Positions 1 to 10,336 are shown, counted from the first letter of the stretch. The stretch is DNA of 22,343 nt from Pelargonium cotyledonis (GCA_036897625.1 JAYMTA010001018.1:1-22343), one strand, 5' to 3'. Notes: generated by a model from the letters alone, not told the origin. Made by a program: numbers and translations.

Positions 1-490
1 ATTAATTATAATTATTAAGTATTTAAAATAATTTTAAATTATATTAAGAGACATGTGTCACTTAATTAATATACTAATTAGATAATTTAATATAACACAT
101 GTCTTTCAATCAAGTAGAGACCGTCTTGTGAGGCGGATGAAGTAATTAATACCATAATAATTATTTAATTTCTCTCAAAATAAAAATGTGAACAACTTTG
201 TTGAGACGGATGAAGTAATTAGATTGTTGAATAAATTACAAATTTTAATTCATCAATCAAATCACGAAATCAACAGATGAAGATACAAGACTGTTGTTTC
301 CTTGAAAAAACCGACCGGAGAAAACCAAGAGAAATTGCAGAAATGCATTCGGAAAATGAAATAAATGCTACATTTCAAAACAGTAAAATGGACAAATAAG
401 GAATCTGGGAAAGCCATTAATGGTCATAATTGCATTCTCTTACACTCCAAATATATTCAATTTCACACGCTTGCTTCTTCTCATAATCCA
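1..490. other. Upstream flank of the GDSL gene with short inverted and direct repeats
   Basis: AT-rich flank without a convincing gene. The 10-base arms AGACATGTGT (49-58) and ACACATGTCT (95-104) form an inverted repeat. A phrase of about 20 bases ending GCGGATGAAGTAATTA or GACGGATGAAGTAATTA occurs twice, at 128-148 and 201-221. These phrases resemble the ends of Stowaway-type MITEs, so the stretch may hold broken MITE copies, but I could not define complete ends. ATATATTC at about 451-458 is the nearest TATA-like sequence to the GDSL start codon. Confidence 0.35.
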
Positions 491-3400
491 ATGGACAAAC
501 CAGCAATTCTGGTGCTCCTGATCTGTTGCTTCGCTGCCATTTTCACAGGTGAAATCGAAACCTTCTTCAACATATACATATGTAGTGTTAATTTAGTTTC
601 GATTTTCATAAATTGCTTATACAATTTGTTTTTGTTGGTTCCGATTATTGCAGAATCAGCTCAAGGTGATGGAAATGGCAATGAAACGGTGAAGCTGTTC
701 GTGTTCGGAGACTCGTACGCCGACACCGGAAACACCATACTGAGCACGGCTTGTTGGAAGCAACCGTACGGCATCACCTTTCCCGGAAAACCCTCCGGCC
801 GATTCTCCGACGGCCATGTCTTCACTGATTACATAGGTATTTTGCTCTCATTCTTTTTAAGTTCAGATTTCAGACCAGTTGTGTTTGTTCAAACCCGTTT
901 TGTGTGTCGTATATGTGCAATTAAAAAGTTTTAGTTGGATTCTGACTCGGGACTGGTCCGAATGATATTGGATTCCAGTAAGATGATTGATACTTTACAG
1001 ACAGAGGGGCGGACTCTAGTGCCTTTATTTTGGTTATACTCGATATCTTAGCTCTGTCTGCTCAGTTAGGTAGCATAGAGTTTATGTTTATTAGACGGTA
1101 TGCGAACCGTGTAGCCCATGTTTTAGCTAGGTCTTTAGGTTATATGTCAGATCAAGAGGGATGGGTAGGTTCATATAACATCCCCGAGATTGAATTGCTT
1201 CTTTTGGACGATCTTTCGTAATTAATAAAAGGCGTTCATTTCAACAACAAAAAAAAAGTTTTTTTTTTTCTTTCTGAAATCATGTGCAATTTGAAGAGAG
1301 AAAAAAGTTGTTTAGCTCAATTAATAATATGTTACTCAGATCTCCTTACATGCAATGGTCAAGACATACATTTTCACGTGGAATCTCATAGATTCGAGTC
1401 TCATTGCATCGGGTGGGATGATGTAGGGTTTTGGATTCAAATTGGAGAACTTCAACTCTTGTGTAACTGAATTGATAAAAAATAAATAATATACTATTCA
1501 TTTTAGGATGAAATGATAATTTTAGGATGAAATGTTGTGAGAAGTGAGACAACTGTGGAAGTGGGGTAGAGGAGGTCTGTTGTTGGAGTTGGTGGAGCTC
1601 CGGTTCGGTGGCAGAGGCCGGGGAGGGGCAGGCTGAAAATAAATTGTGATGGTGCTATTTTTGGGGAGGTGGGGATTGGTTGGGTTGTGAGGGATTGGAG
1701 GGGAAGGTGTTGGGGTGGTGGCCGGAAGTGTTGGGAAGGTGTGTTGGAGGTGAGGTTGGTGGAAGCCATGGCGGTGAGGGAGGCTCTCTCATGGTTTCGG
1801 GATAGGGGATGGTTGGAGGTGGTGGTGGAGACAGATTCGTTGGAGGTGGTCGAGGCAATTCAGACCGAGGGGCAATTTATTGGGGTCTTTGGTTTGATTA
1901 TTGGTGATATAGTTGAAATCATGGATTATTTTGTTAGTGTCGAGGTGTGTCATGTTCGTAGAGCGGCAAATAGTGTGGCCCATGCAATGGCTAGGTCATC
2001 GGTGTCGTTTATGGAGCTAGATTTTTGGTTGGGGCATTCGGGCCCGAATTGTATTTATGACTTATTGTTGAATGATATGTGAATGCAATTTATTTTGTCA
2101 AAAAAAAAAAAAAAAACTTTATCAAACCGATAGTAATCTATACTTTTCATCATAAAACTATAGTCTTGTTTCTCTTAAATTTTCGTTACAAAAGTAAAGT
2201 AGAAAATGAACCATATTTATTTTTGATAGAGGAAATGTACCTTATTAATTTCTCATAATTAAATATATCTTTTGAATGGAAATGGAAATGTTTCAAAATT
2301 GGTATTTACTTTGGTTTTTTGTTTTTATTTAGTCATCTTAATTATAATTAAGTTTTGCTCCAAATTAGTTAATTTCTTAACCAAGCTGCTAAATTATGAT
2401 GAAGCGATTTTTTTTTATTGCAATTAAATAATATATTCCCTCCGTTCAAAAATGAGTGCCTTGTTTCTATTTTTTGCAAAAATTAAGAATTACAAGATAA
2501 TTTAGTGTGTATCCAATATAACCCTCACTTTCTCCACCTCCATCCTATGTGCAGATTTGCTCATTTGCATAAGTGATAAGGGTAATATAGGAAAAAACAT
2601 TAATATAATAGTACAAAAATAGAAACAAGACACTCATTTTGAGACGGTGGAAGTAATATTTAGTCTAGTTTGATTACAATATGCTTCATTATTGTTAACC
2701 ATATTAATTTCAAATCATCAATTTTTTTTAGAACATTGTATCATTTGACAAACAATTTATTGTCACAAAATTTGATGATACATACAGCTTCATTTTTTGG
2801 TGTTGAGTCTCCAATACCTTACAACAAAAGAAACACAAGTTCTCTGCTAAAAGATGGCATGAACTTTGCATTTGGAGGAACAGGTGTTTTTGACACTCTT
2901 ATCAATGAACCAAACATGACCACCCAAATCGATTTCTTTGAAAACCTTGTTCATGATCAACAAAACCGAACCGGTTTCAACCTAGATTCATCCATAGCTC
3001 ACCTCAGCGTCGCTGGCAATGACTACATCGCCTTTCTCCAGAGAAACCTCACCAACATTTTGGTTAGCCCCACTTCTCAAACCTAATTCTACAAGTTTTT
3101 CATAGTCAAATTACGGTACAAAATCTTTCTGATTCTTTTCTTATGTTGTGAATGCGTCAGAAACTGAAAAACTTTAGTAAGTCTGTAGTGAACCAGATCG
3201 AAACGAATATTATCCGGTTACAAAACTTAGGAGTAAAGAAGATAGCAATGACAGCAATGGGGCCCGCTGGTTGCTTGCCCGCATTTTCTTTCCTGACTTT
3301 TTACACAGAGTGTTTTGCTCCTCTCAACTCGGTCTCTGAGTACCACAACAAATTGTTGAACGAGACGGTGCAAAAAATGGGAAATGGTAGCAATGTTCAA

Positions 3401-3764
3401 ATTTTGGATCTCTATAGTGCAATCTACTCTGCACTCCATGCACAAAATTACACAGGTATGCCTATATTTGTTAGTTACATTTGAGCAATAGTGCAATTTG
3501 GTTAAGTGAAACCTAATTTGTTGCACGAACGCACGAATGTGGGATACAGGAGACGTGAAGCTTGAACAACTATTGAAGCCGTGTTGTGACGGCACGAGCA
3601 TGGAGGACTCGTGTGGGAGCACAGACAAGAATGGCGCGAAAAAGTATACGTTGTGTGGGAATCCGGATAAAGCATTCTTTTGGGACAAAGAACATCCGAC
3701 GCAAAATGGTTGGAATGCTATTTATTCGGCTTTGAAACCTTCTGTTGCTAAACTCATCAACTAA
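491..3764 (+). CDS. Secreted GDSL esterase/lipase, At5g03610-like
   Basis: Five exons join into a 341-residue protein: 491-548, 654-836, 2788-3062, 3161-3455, 3550-3764, all with GT-AG introns and matching phases. SGNH/GDSL family hydrolases cleave ester bonds in lipids or other acyl esters. Residues 1 to about 22 form a hydrophobic signal peptide, so the enzyme is probably secreted. All catalytic blocks are present: FVFGDSYADTGN with nucleophile Ser40, FAFGGTG (oxyanion Gly, residues 107-113), GND at 157-159, and DKEH with Asp316 and His319. The phrases PYGITFPGKPSGRFSDG, NMTTQIDFF, LKPCC and CGNPDKAFFWD are typical of the At5g03610-like group. Length is slightly below the usual 350-370. ATG 491 was chosen because the in-frame ATG at 365 would bury the signal peptide. 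Intron 2 is 1951 bases because of transposon insertions. The physiological substrate cannot be read from the sequence. Confidence 0.93.
925..1260 (+). mobile_element. Truncated LINE 3' end (RNase H fragment A) in GDSL intron 2
   Basis: This is the C-terminal part of the type I RNase H domain found at the end of plant non-LTR retrotransposon ORF2. One frame gives LDSDSGLVRMIL followed by QTEGRTLV. After a frame change near 1020-1030 the reading continues as SIEFMFIRRYANRVAHVLAR and ends at a stop at 1219-1221. The RRxANRVAHxLAR phrase is the diagnostic RNase H tail. A short untranslated tail and an A-rich stretch near 1242-1257 follow, as expected for a LINE 3' end. It lies in the same orientation as the host gene. 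The frame break and missing 5' part make it a dead 5'-truncated copy. Confidence 0.7.
1501..1535 (+). repeat. 18-base tandem duplication (TTTTAGGATGAAATG)
   Basis: TTTTAGGATGAAATG occurs at 1501-1515 and again about 18 bases later, just before LINE fragment B. It may be local slippage or an insertion-site duplication. No function is visible. Confidence 0.5.
1570..2116 (+). mobile_element. Truncated LINE 3' end (RNase H fragment B) with poly(A), in GDSL intron 2
   Basis: An uninterrupted frame runs from 1570 to the stop at 2080-2082 and encodes a nearly complete plant LINE RNase H domain (RVT_3 type). Visible landmarks are RLKINCDGA with the first catalytic Asp, a GWVVRDWRG strand, LVEAMAVREAL with the Glu, VETDSLEVV with the second Asp, and RRAANSVAHAMARSS in the tail. 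An A tract at about 2100-2116 follows after a short 3' UTR, as in a target-primed LINE insertion. Fragment A upstream differs clearly in sequence, so these are two separate insertions rather than one duplicated element. The reverse transcriptase and ORF1 are absent. No ATG start is apparent; the fragment is probably spliced out as intron. Confidence 0.85.
2434..2655. mobile_element. Stowaway-like MITE in GDSL intron 2
   Basis: Terminal inverted repeats of about 40 bases begin with TTCCCTCCGTTC on the left and match the complement of the right end, GAGACGGTGGAAG. Both sides share a block reading roughly AAATGAGTG(C/T)CTTGTTTCTA in inverted orientation. The element spans 2436-2653 and is flanked by TA at 2434-2435 and 2654-2655, the target duplication of Tc1/mariner-derived Stowaway MITEs. 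It has no coding capacity. Confidence 0.85.
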
Positions 3765-4390
3765 GTAGCTCATAATGTACCTTTTGGGTTTCACTCATGA
3801 TAGATGCTTATTCAAGCCACCTAGTTGGTGTCCCAAATGTTTCAATCTAAATTCACAAAATTTGTTTGTTTGTGTCTAAAGTTTCTAATGGTTTTGGCTT
3901 CTAATGTATTCTATATTTAATTAACTTCATAGGATAAAATGACCGAAGTGGATTATAAATTTTAAGCACAATTAATTGTCACATTTTTTTAGGGTGCATA
4001 GATAGGTTCATCCCAATCATTTTGAGGGTTATATGCTAATATAGAACTCATGATTTAATATTCAAATCAAGACGACAACGTGTTAGTTCAATGCCTCTGT
4101 TTAATTGCTATGTTTCTTCGCTTCTCATAGGCGACCCTCAAAAGTTACAATCCAACACTTGTTTTTCATAACTAAATTGACAAAAGAAAGTTCTATAAAA
4201 CTAAAAAAAATTCTTACGTTAATATACTGGAATATTAAAAACGTGAGCACTTCTCAGTTAGAATGTTTGTTCAACTGCATATTTTGCACATGGTAACCTA
4301 TAACACGTTGAACTGACATTAATTACGAAATAAAAAACAACTCCACAAGCAGAACAAAAATATAATGATCTATATTTGCATAGTTCAAGC
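3765..4390. other. Convergent 3' intergenic region between the GDSL gene and the small - strand gene
   Basis: AT-rich sequence with no gene, clear repeat or RNA structure that I can support. It holds the 3' UTR and termination region of the GDSL gene and should also contain the 3' end of the opposing transcript. The 63-codon open frame on + at 4105-4296 has no recognisable protein features. Confidence 0.4.
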
Positions 4391-4396
4391 TTTATT
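4391..4396 (-). terminator. AATAAA polyadenylation signal of the small - strand gene
   Basis: The + strand reads TTTATT, so the - strand carries AATAAA about 180 bases beyond the stop codon of the 67-residue protein. The position and orientation suit its 3' UTR. Confidence 0.5.
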
Positions 4397-4509
4397 CAAT
4401 ATAACCACACTACTTCCACACATTTCTACATGTGTAAGTAAACAACATGAACACAAAAGCACATGAAAGAGAGTGGAATTGAACAAGGCAAGAAGTAGCC
4501 ATATAACCA

Positions 4510-4536
4510 TATATGTATATATATATATATATATAT
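4510..4536. repeat. AT dinucleotide microsatellite in the predicted 3' UTR
   Basis: An alternating AT tract interrupted once by ATGT lies in the predicted 3' UTR of the - strand gene. Length variation between individuals is likely. Similar short tracts occur at 5700-5714 and 21533-21550. Confidence 0.7.
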
Positions 4537-4576
4537 GTAAAGTATCTTAAAATTTCCTTCAACCAGCAGTGACCCA

Positions 4577-4780
4577 TTAATGGTTTCTCTTGGAAAAATC
4601 AAGGTTGGACATGGAAGTGGGTTTAGGATTGATCTGCTGCTGGCAGTGACCTCCTTGATCTGATCCTTCTTCCTTAATAGTATCAAGCCTTTGTCCAAAA
4701 CTAGGCCTTCTCTCAACATGAAGGAGATGAGCTGGTGCTGTTGATGTTATCATGCTCACTGCTGATCTTGATGACATCAT
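4577..4780 (-). CDS. Small uncharacterised protein, 67 residues
   Basis: I do not recognise this protein. A single exon on the - strand starts with ATG ATG at 4780 and ends with TAA at 4577-4579; an in-frame stop lies upstream of the start. There is no signal peptide or membrane segment. The most protein-like part is the middle, with the phrases APAHLLHVERRPSFGQRLDT and IKEEGSDQ; the ends are rich in Ser, Gln and Asn. Support for a real gene comes from context: a TATAAATA box 118 bases upstream, a 5' UTR of about 90 bases, and an AATAAA signal downstream. Its low-complexity ends and basic ERRPSFG core suggest a small soluble regulatory protein or peptide precursor, but that is only an impression. 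Confidence 0.6.
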   Translation of the reverse strand: MMSSRSAVSMITSTAPAHLLHVERRPSFGQRLDTIKEEGSDQGGHCQQQINPKPTSMSNLDFSKRNH

Positions 4781-4897
4781 CTTCTTCTTCTTCACTTGTT
4801 GTTTCTTGATCTTCTCTTAGAGCTTGTTTCTGCTAATAATGGTGTCTTTGTTTTATGTTGTCTGTAGCTTGTGATACAATTAGGAATTTAGGTGGCT

Positions 4898-4905
4898 TAT
4901 TTATA
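4898..4905 (-). promoter_or_regulatory. TATA box of the small - strand gene
   Basis: The - strand reads TATAAATA in a GC-flanked context (GCTTATAAATAAGCC). It would place the transcription start near 4870, about 90 bases before the ATG at 4780. Confidence 0.6.
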
Positions 4906-5097
4906 AGCACCATTAATGTATTTTAGGGGATGCTTGCTTGACCCAATTGTCATGTTGCTTATTATTTTCTTTGATCTTCTGGGAGATTCCAGCCCGTGGA
5001 CTTTTCCTATCTAGAAGACATTGACATGACATTTTCATCTATTTCACCTCACAAGCTATATCCATTCTACTTTTCTATTCAGTAAATTAGTTATAAA

Positions 5098-5446
5098 TGT
5101 TAGAATAAAGCGTTAAAAGGTTAAACGATAACTTTTAACTACAAGCTTGAGATTTTAGTTGAGTTGGTTCTCATATCCTTCAAGTCCACTTGGGCACTCT
5201 ATCTTCTCCTATTGGCTTGCATGTGAGGAAGCGTGTTAAAATACAACATTAAAAGATTAAATGAGGATTTTAACTACAAGCTTGAGCTTTTAGTTGAGTT
5301 GATTCTCATATCTTTCAAGCCCACTTGGGCACTCTATATTCTCCTATTGGCTTGCATGTGAGAGAGCGTGTTAGAATACATCATTAAAAGATTAAATGAG
5401 GTCTTCAACTACAAGCTTGAACTTTAGTTGAGTTGGTTCTCTAACA
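5098..5446. mobile_element. LTR-like element (solo LTR or TRIM-like) with TG...CA ends and 5-bp target duplication
   Basis: The element starts TGTTAGAA and ends CTCTAACA, giving TGTTAG/CTAACA terminal inverted repeats. It is flanked by the direct repeat ATAAA at 5093-5097 and 5447-5451, which matches retroviral-type integration. Inside, a unit of about 135 bases is repeated: TAACTACAAG recurs at 5136 and 5271, and a variant at 5406. Each unit begins TGTTA(G/A)AATA (5098, 5234, 5369) and contains CACTTGGGCACTCTAT. The third unit is cut to 78 bases and carries the terminal CTAACA. It is either a solo LTR with internal duplications or a miniature LTR-spacer-LTR-spacer-LTR array. No coding sequence is present. 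Confidence 0.8.
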
Positions 5447-5451
5447 ATAAA

Positions 5452-7840
5452 CTGACCGTAAGTTAGATTCACTTGAATTTGTTGCAACAAATATTATTGC
5501 ACATTCATGTAATTGCTCAACATGAATTCGTATCGTAGTTACACGGTGCGCAGTAGCGACTAGTTTTCTATTCTCATTCTGCCAGAGTCACACCCTGCTA
5601 TCCGCTATACTAATACACGCCTCTTTGTCACGTTGATTGATCAACCTGTATAGAAAGAGAGTCTGCTACGACATGTATGTTTAAAATATAAAACTGAGCT
5701 ATATATATATATATTCTCGAGCTGATAGAATTGCTTCAACTATACTCATTTTATAATTGGATTATAATATATAATAACATTTTAATTCTTAAACAATAGT
5801 TTAAAAATTAGATTTGGCAAGTATAATGAGATGTACTTTGAACTATTATATAGTCAAGTTTCAACTGATTTCAGATATATTTTTAATCATTTTTTAATGA
5901 TTCTTATAATAATGTTCAAAGTTCAAACTCATAATTTGTACGTACAACTATTTGTATGTCCCAATTCATTATATATGTGCAAGTCATGAAGTACATGAAT
6001 CTACACCCAATTCTTGCCTTTGAATGTTGATAACTATCCTCAAGATTTGGTAACCCTTTTTTTTAAATGAAGAATTAATTTAATTAACTAATATTCCAAC
6101 ACTTTTTCTGAATTTTATGGGGGAAAAATCCCAACTTAATCTTCATATTTTAATGAAACCTAACACTTGTCACAATACCATTCCAAGTCAAATTGAGAAC
6201 ATTGGATTGAATCTTTAAAAAGGATATATAGAGAACAAAATAATGGAGGCACCTTTGTAGAAGATTGAAAGTCAATATGGGAATATTTAGGGTTTAGTGG
6301 GAGACCATTTCAACTTGGCTATATCAAATATGCTTCTTCTTTTTTTTCTTTGCAATTTGGAAGATGCATGATTTGAGAACCTACAAATTATGCCACAACC
6401 ATGATCTCCATTATTGAGGAAAAAGAAGATGAAATGTTTCCATGAGTTATTTATTATTTGGCTAGAAAGATAGATGGATAATATGGAATCAATTCTTCAC
6501 CTTGCATTTATTTTTTCTTAAATGTATAGCATAGAATTAGTTATTATTGATGCATCAACTGGTCGCGGCCAAAGTTAAAATGAAAATGTTAGGCACACAT
6601 TGAAAAAATTGTAAATATACATAAATCATACACTGGTATTTATATGTCATTGACTGTTGATTCATCATGAGCAGAATTTTACAATTATTTTGACTATTGA
6701 TAGAGTGACACACTTGTTCTGAAACCCAACGAACAAAAGTCATTGAGCGCATTGGGTCTCCAATCGCCAAAACTAGACCAAGTAAGTCCCGAAACCTCTC
6801 AAACTATATTTTGAATAGCGAAAAAAAAATCGCCAAATCGTGGAGACATTCAATGTGGCTCAACCAAATAAGACAAATTCATTTATAAATTAAGATACAA
6901 CCTAAGAAAATCATTCACATGCTAGTTAGTATATACTATCTTTCACTCAAAGTGCTACGTCAATTGGTAACCCTACTTTCGATAGTCTTAGAATCCGTGT
7001 GTGATTACATAACTCTCTTCATGTATTTTGCGAGTATAAATTACTGATCTATCCGATGGGTAAGAAATCTTTTGGCCGGATTGTAAATTCATTTCTCACA
7101 TTTACACATTTTCGCTTGGTATATTTTCTCTCCAACTTGCTTGATAGTGCTCATTTTCATCACGATATAGATGTTTGCTCTCACGCTCAAGGTCAAATTT
7201 AGAGCACAAACCTTGAGATTCACTTAACAATGTGGTTTGCAATAATCAGACTACACTAATAGACCCAAATCCATTACAAAAAGTCAAGCATAAGCCCAAT
7301 TAAATTGTTTGGTAAAGCCCAATAAATGAATTACTTGTTTGTTTAAGCCTAATAAATGAATCCATCAAATAAATTGTCGGGTAAAACCCAATAAGATAAA
7401 CAACTATCTACTCATCCAAAAAAAAAAAAACTATCTATTTTATTTTATTATTATTATTTTTCTTAATGAACAACTATCTAGAAGTTGATCTAAGCATTTG
7501 ATAATGGTAATATTAGTTTTGATAGTGATATCAAAAGAAAAATAAATACATTGGTTGCTTTCTTATAAAGTCACCTCTCAAATAATTATTTAGGTAGAAA
7601 AAACTAAAATGTCACCATCAATGTGGTTGACCTAGATAACCACTTATATGGGATGAGAGAGTATGAGACAACTCCAATTCAATTTTCTTCTCATAATCAA
7701 ATAATTAATTGTAATAAAACTCACCCTCAAGAATGGTTCCATGATTCAAAACTTTGAAAATATAATGACATGTTTTTAATTATTTTACATAAGGTTACAC
7801 ATTGATTTTCTTGAATACAAAAAGAAAAAAGAAAATGGAA
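5452..7840. other. AT-rich intergenic stretch with no recognisable gene
   Basis: I see no coding exon, RNA gene or bounded element here. The single listed-length open frame (- strand, 6555-6770) looks random. At about 7290-7395 a short phrase similar to AAGCCCAATAAATGAAT recurs three or four times in degenerate form. Other long AT runs show no clear periodicity. Confidence 0.4.
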
Positions 7841-7844
7841 GAAC

Positions 7845-8240
7845 TAAGCAACTACGATCGGCGAAACCATCCGCTCCAACCCCACCCCCGAGCATCATCA
7901 GCAAGTAAACCACATTATCATTTGGACTGTCTTGAAAATAGTCAAGGTAGAATCTAAGTCTTGCCCCATATTTGCCAGCTTATCGGTCACTCTATTTGCT
8001 TCTCGATAATTAGAGCAATCTGAACCCTCCAATTACGACCCATCATCATCTTAACATCATTTACAAGGACACTCGCGTCGCCAGCGACAAGAAGTTGAAT
8101 CAGTGATCATCTCCACCACTATCGACGAATAAACACTTACAAGGTGCATGCAAATTGGCTCTAATGCCCTCAAATTCCACAATAGTAAATGAGTAGAAAC
8201 TCAAACAACCCAAAACCGAACAACCAATGAATCATCCCAA
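7845..8240 (-). pseudogene. Decayed LINE RNase H fragment, antisense
   Basis: Read on the - strand, the segment contains ALRANLHAPCKCLFVDS followed, after stops and frame changes, by NYREANRVTDKLANMGQDLD (coding for the latter lies around 7950-8015). The YREANRVxDxLAxxG phrase is the typical C-terminal signature of the RNase H domain of plant non-LTR retrotransposons, and the preceding VDS fits the catalytic-Asp strand. Several stops interrupt it, so it is an old remnant. It belongs to a different lineage from the two fragments in the GDSL intron, judging by sequence. Confidence 0.65.
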
Positions 8241-9590
8241 AAAAACACCACCAAAGAAAGGCTAATAATCATAGACATATTTATATTTATTTAATTATAT
8301 GAAACTCAACAACTCGATCATTTTTTATGTCATGTAATAATTTGAACAACGGTGGCTTGAGTGAATTATTCGCTAAATCTCATCCCGCAGGTCCTTGTGT
8401 ATTGAATTGAATGAGAAATAAACGGAAGCCTAAACATAGTTAATTTTGCTAACAAGTAGTTAAGCTATGCATCAAATTAATTCATATCATTGCAATGCTT
8501 ATCAAATGCTTGCAAGTTGCAACAACAATTCTAATGTTTCCAGTTGGGATTCAACATTTTAAAATAATAATAAAAAGTTTAAATATGCAACAACTAAAAT
8601 TTATGTGTACCACCTTTGCAACTGTACTACATTTTTATTTTCCTTTTTTGGTCATGTACTTCTTTTTGTACTGCATGTACAATTATCATCCAAAATAAAA
8701 ATCATTAATAAATAATAAAAAAATTGAGTTCAACCATTATTTTTTACAAGACAATTATTTATTTTAGCAAAAAAATGATGAAGTGGTAAGATTATTTAAT
8801 TTTTAGTAAAAACATTTTATAACACTCTAATATTTATTATGCAATCTTCATTATAAATTGCAATTGTACTACATCTCTTTCCCTTTTTTGTTGGTTGGTA
8901 CTTTGTAGTTTGTACTACACTCCAAGCTTCCAAATAACAATCCAAACCAATCATAAACCAACTAAAACAACCGAAGACGCGAAAAAGTTAAACACAACAG
9001 CCTCAACAACCCCAAATAACCATAAATCTATAGACTAATGATGCACTATTTTTGTCTCGTAGTTAAAAAAAACAGTTTCTTATAGTCGTCAAACAAAATT
9101 TTTATATCAATCCCTCTCTTTTGAACTCAGATCGATACAATAAGGTACGCAAAACTCCAAATTATATGATCGATGTGTTGTAAAATAGAACATGCGTTAA
9201 GTGAATGCCAGTGAGACGCACTGGAATTCACCTCCGGCGTAAAGTAAGAACTCCACATATGAATATTGCTTAGCACTTGAAAGAGAGCAAAAATGAAAGT
9301 AAAGAATAGAGAATGAATTGAACCTTGTAACCTATGTGTATTCACAGCGAAAGAGCTCAATTCTGAATGATAGAGATGATGTCACTCCAATAGTACCAAC
9401 CAAGTTTATTGAATGTAGACACAATAGTCGTCGAGTCTAAACCAATAATTGGACTTGACCATTAATTATGGGTTTTTCCATTAGTTATGGACTTGATCAA
9501 TAAGCGGATTTGATAAAAGAGTCTCAAATATGAGACCAAAATTATGTGTATCATCAACTAACTTAGACAAAACGTCATAAAAACTAAAAC
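8241..9590. other. Intergenic stretch with a diverged direct duplication
   Basis: No gene is apparent. Two segments near 8609-8690 and 8855-8935 share the order TGCAA(C/T)TGTACTAC, a CCTTTTTTG tract, then GTACTT and a second TGTACT, which suggests an old direct duplication about 250 bases apart. The 77-codon frame on - at 9127-9360 has no protein features that I recognise. Confidence 0.35.
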
Positions 9591-9599
9591 TAAAGGTAC

Positions 9600-9825
9600 T
9601 GGGAAGACCCTCCCTTTAGGTTTGTCCAATGCCCGCAAGCATCCACCTTCGAGACATGCTCAAAAACTCTATCGTACCATGTTGAACCAATAAGCTTTTT
9701 AACCGAATTAGTCATGAGCTGACTCCCACAACAGTTTCCAGTACCTATCCTACTCATAAGCCTTGGCGAACTCGGTCGCTTGTTGCAAGTTTTTGGTTCA
9801 AGCTGTTGAGAAACATAATGAATGT
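9600..9825 (-). other. Stop-free stretch, possible relic of a coding sequence
   Basis: On the - strand one frame runs about 75-80 codons without a stop, with higher GC content than the surroundings. It would include phrases such as CNKRPSSPRL, GNCCGSQLM and KLIGSTWYDRVFEHVSKV, then CGHWTNLKGG. A stop lies at each end and no splice context or homolog is evident to me. It may be a fragment of a transposon protein or an exon relic, or simply chance. Confidence 0.25.
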
Positions 9826-9937
9826 AAAAACTTATTGCTCTCTAAATATATTTATATATTGTATTATAATTTTGGAGAATAATATATCTAAGCTAATTAT
9901 GTTTTTGGTTTAATCTAAGTCAAGTCAATGAGATATT

Positions 9938-10030
9938 GTCACCTCATTAAAATCATTTGTATCCACTCAAGTAAATTGATAGAAGCGGAGCGATCCGCCC
10001 GAATTCAAATTATTTTAATATGATGTCAAT
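9938..10030 (+). mobile_element. Hairpin element with conserved GC-rich core, copy 1
   Basis: The segment starts GTCACCTCATTAAAAT and ends with the inverted counterpart ATTTTAATATGATGTCAAT, flanking a GC-rich core, AGCGGAGCGATCCGCCCG followed by AATTC (9984-10006). The same order, inverted, occurs at 21399-21489. Two copies with the same arms and core indicate a small non-autonomous repeat family, probably a MITE. It lies about 300 bases upstream of the copper chaperone start codon. The exact outer ends are unclear in this copy. Confidence 0.6.
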
Positions 10031-10238
10031 CCCTTATTAATAACTTAACCTAAGCCAAAAGCTAAATAGGTTAGATCCATCAATCTCATAATTTTGATAA
10101 AAAAATAATCATGGACAAACCATAGGAAAAAAATCTACGGTACTGGAGTTGTGTGTAAAATTGTACGTTACGTTAGAGACAAGACAATCGATGACCTCTC
10201 CTTCTCAAATTTTGTTGGTTTTTTCAAAATTTAGCGAT

Positions 10239-10246
10239 TATAAATA
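10239..10246 (+). promoter_or_regulatory. TATA box of the copper chaperone gene
   Basis: TATAAATA lies 91 bases before the start of the coding sequence, which would give a 5' UTR of about 60 bases. Two GTAC tetramers lie upstream (10140-10143 and 10163-10166); GTAC is the core bound by the copper-deficiency regulator SPL7, but a four-base match is weak evidence. Confidence 0.55.
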
Positions 10247-10336
10247 CGACCACGATCCTCGTCTCGTTGACCCAAAAACGAAATTCCCTTCTTCTCCAGA
10301 AATTTCAGATTCTTCTCTATCCCAATCCCTGAAACC

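Noticed and set aside
365-490. In-frame upstream ATG extending the GDSL protein by 42 residues
   Set aside because: It would place a polar segment before the signal peptide, and family members start at the hydrophobic stretch, as from 491.
3227-3688. 153-codon frame on - strand
   Set aside because: Antisense shadow of GDSL exons 4 and 5, crossing a real intron.
4781-4795. GTG start adding Met-Lys-Lys-Lys-Lys to the small protein
   Set aside because: Plant nuclear genes rarely start at GTG, and a tandem ATG follows directly.
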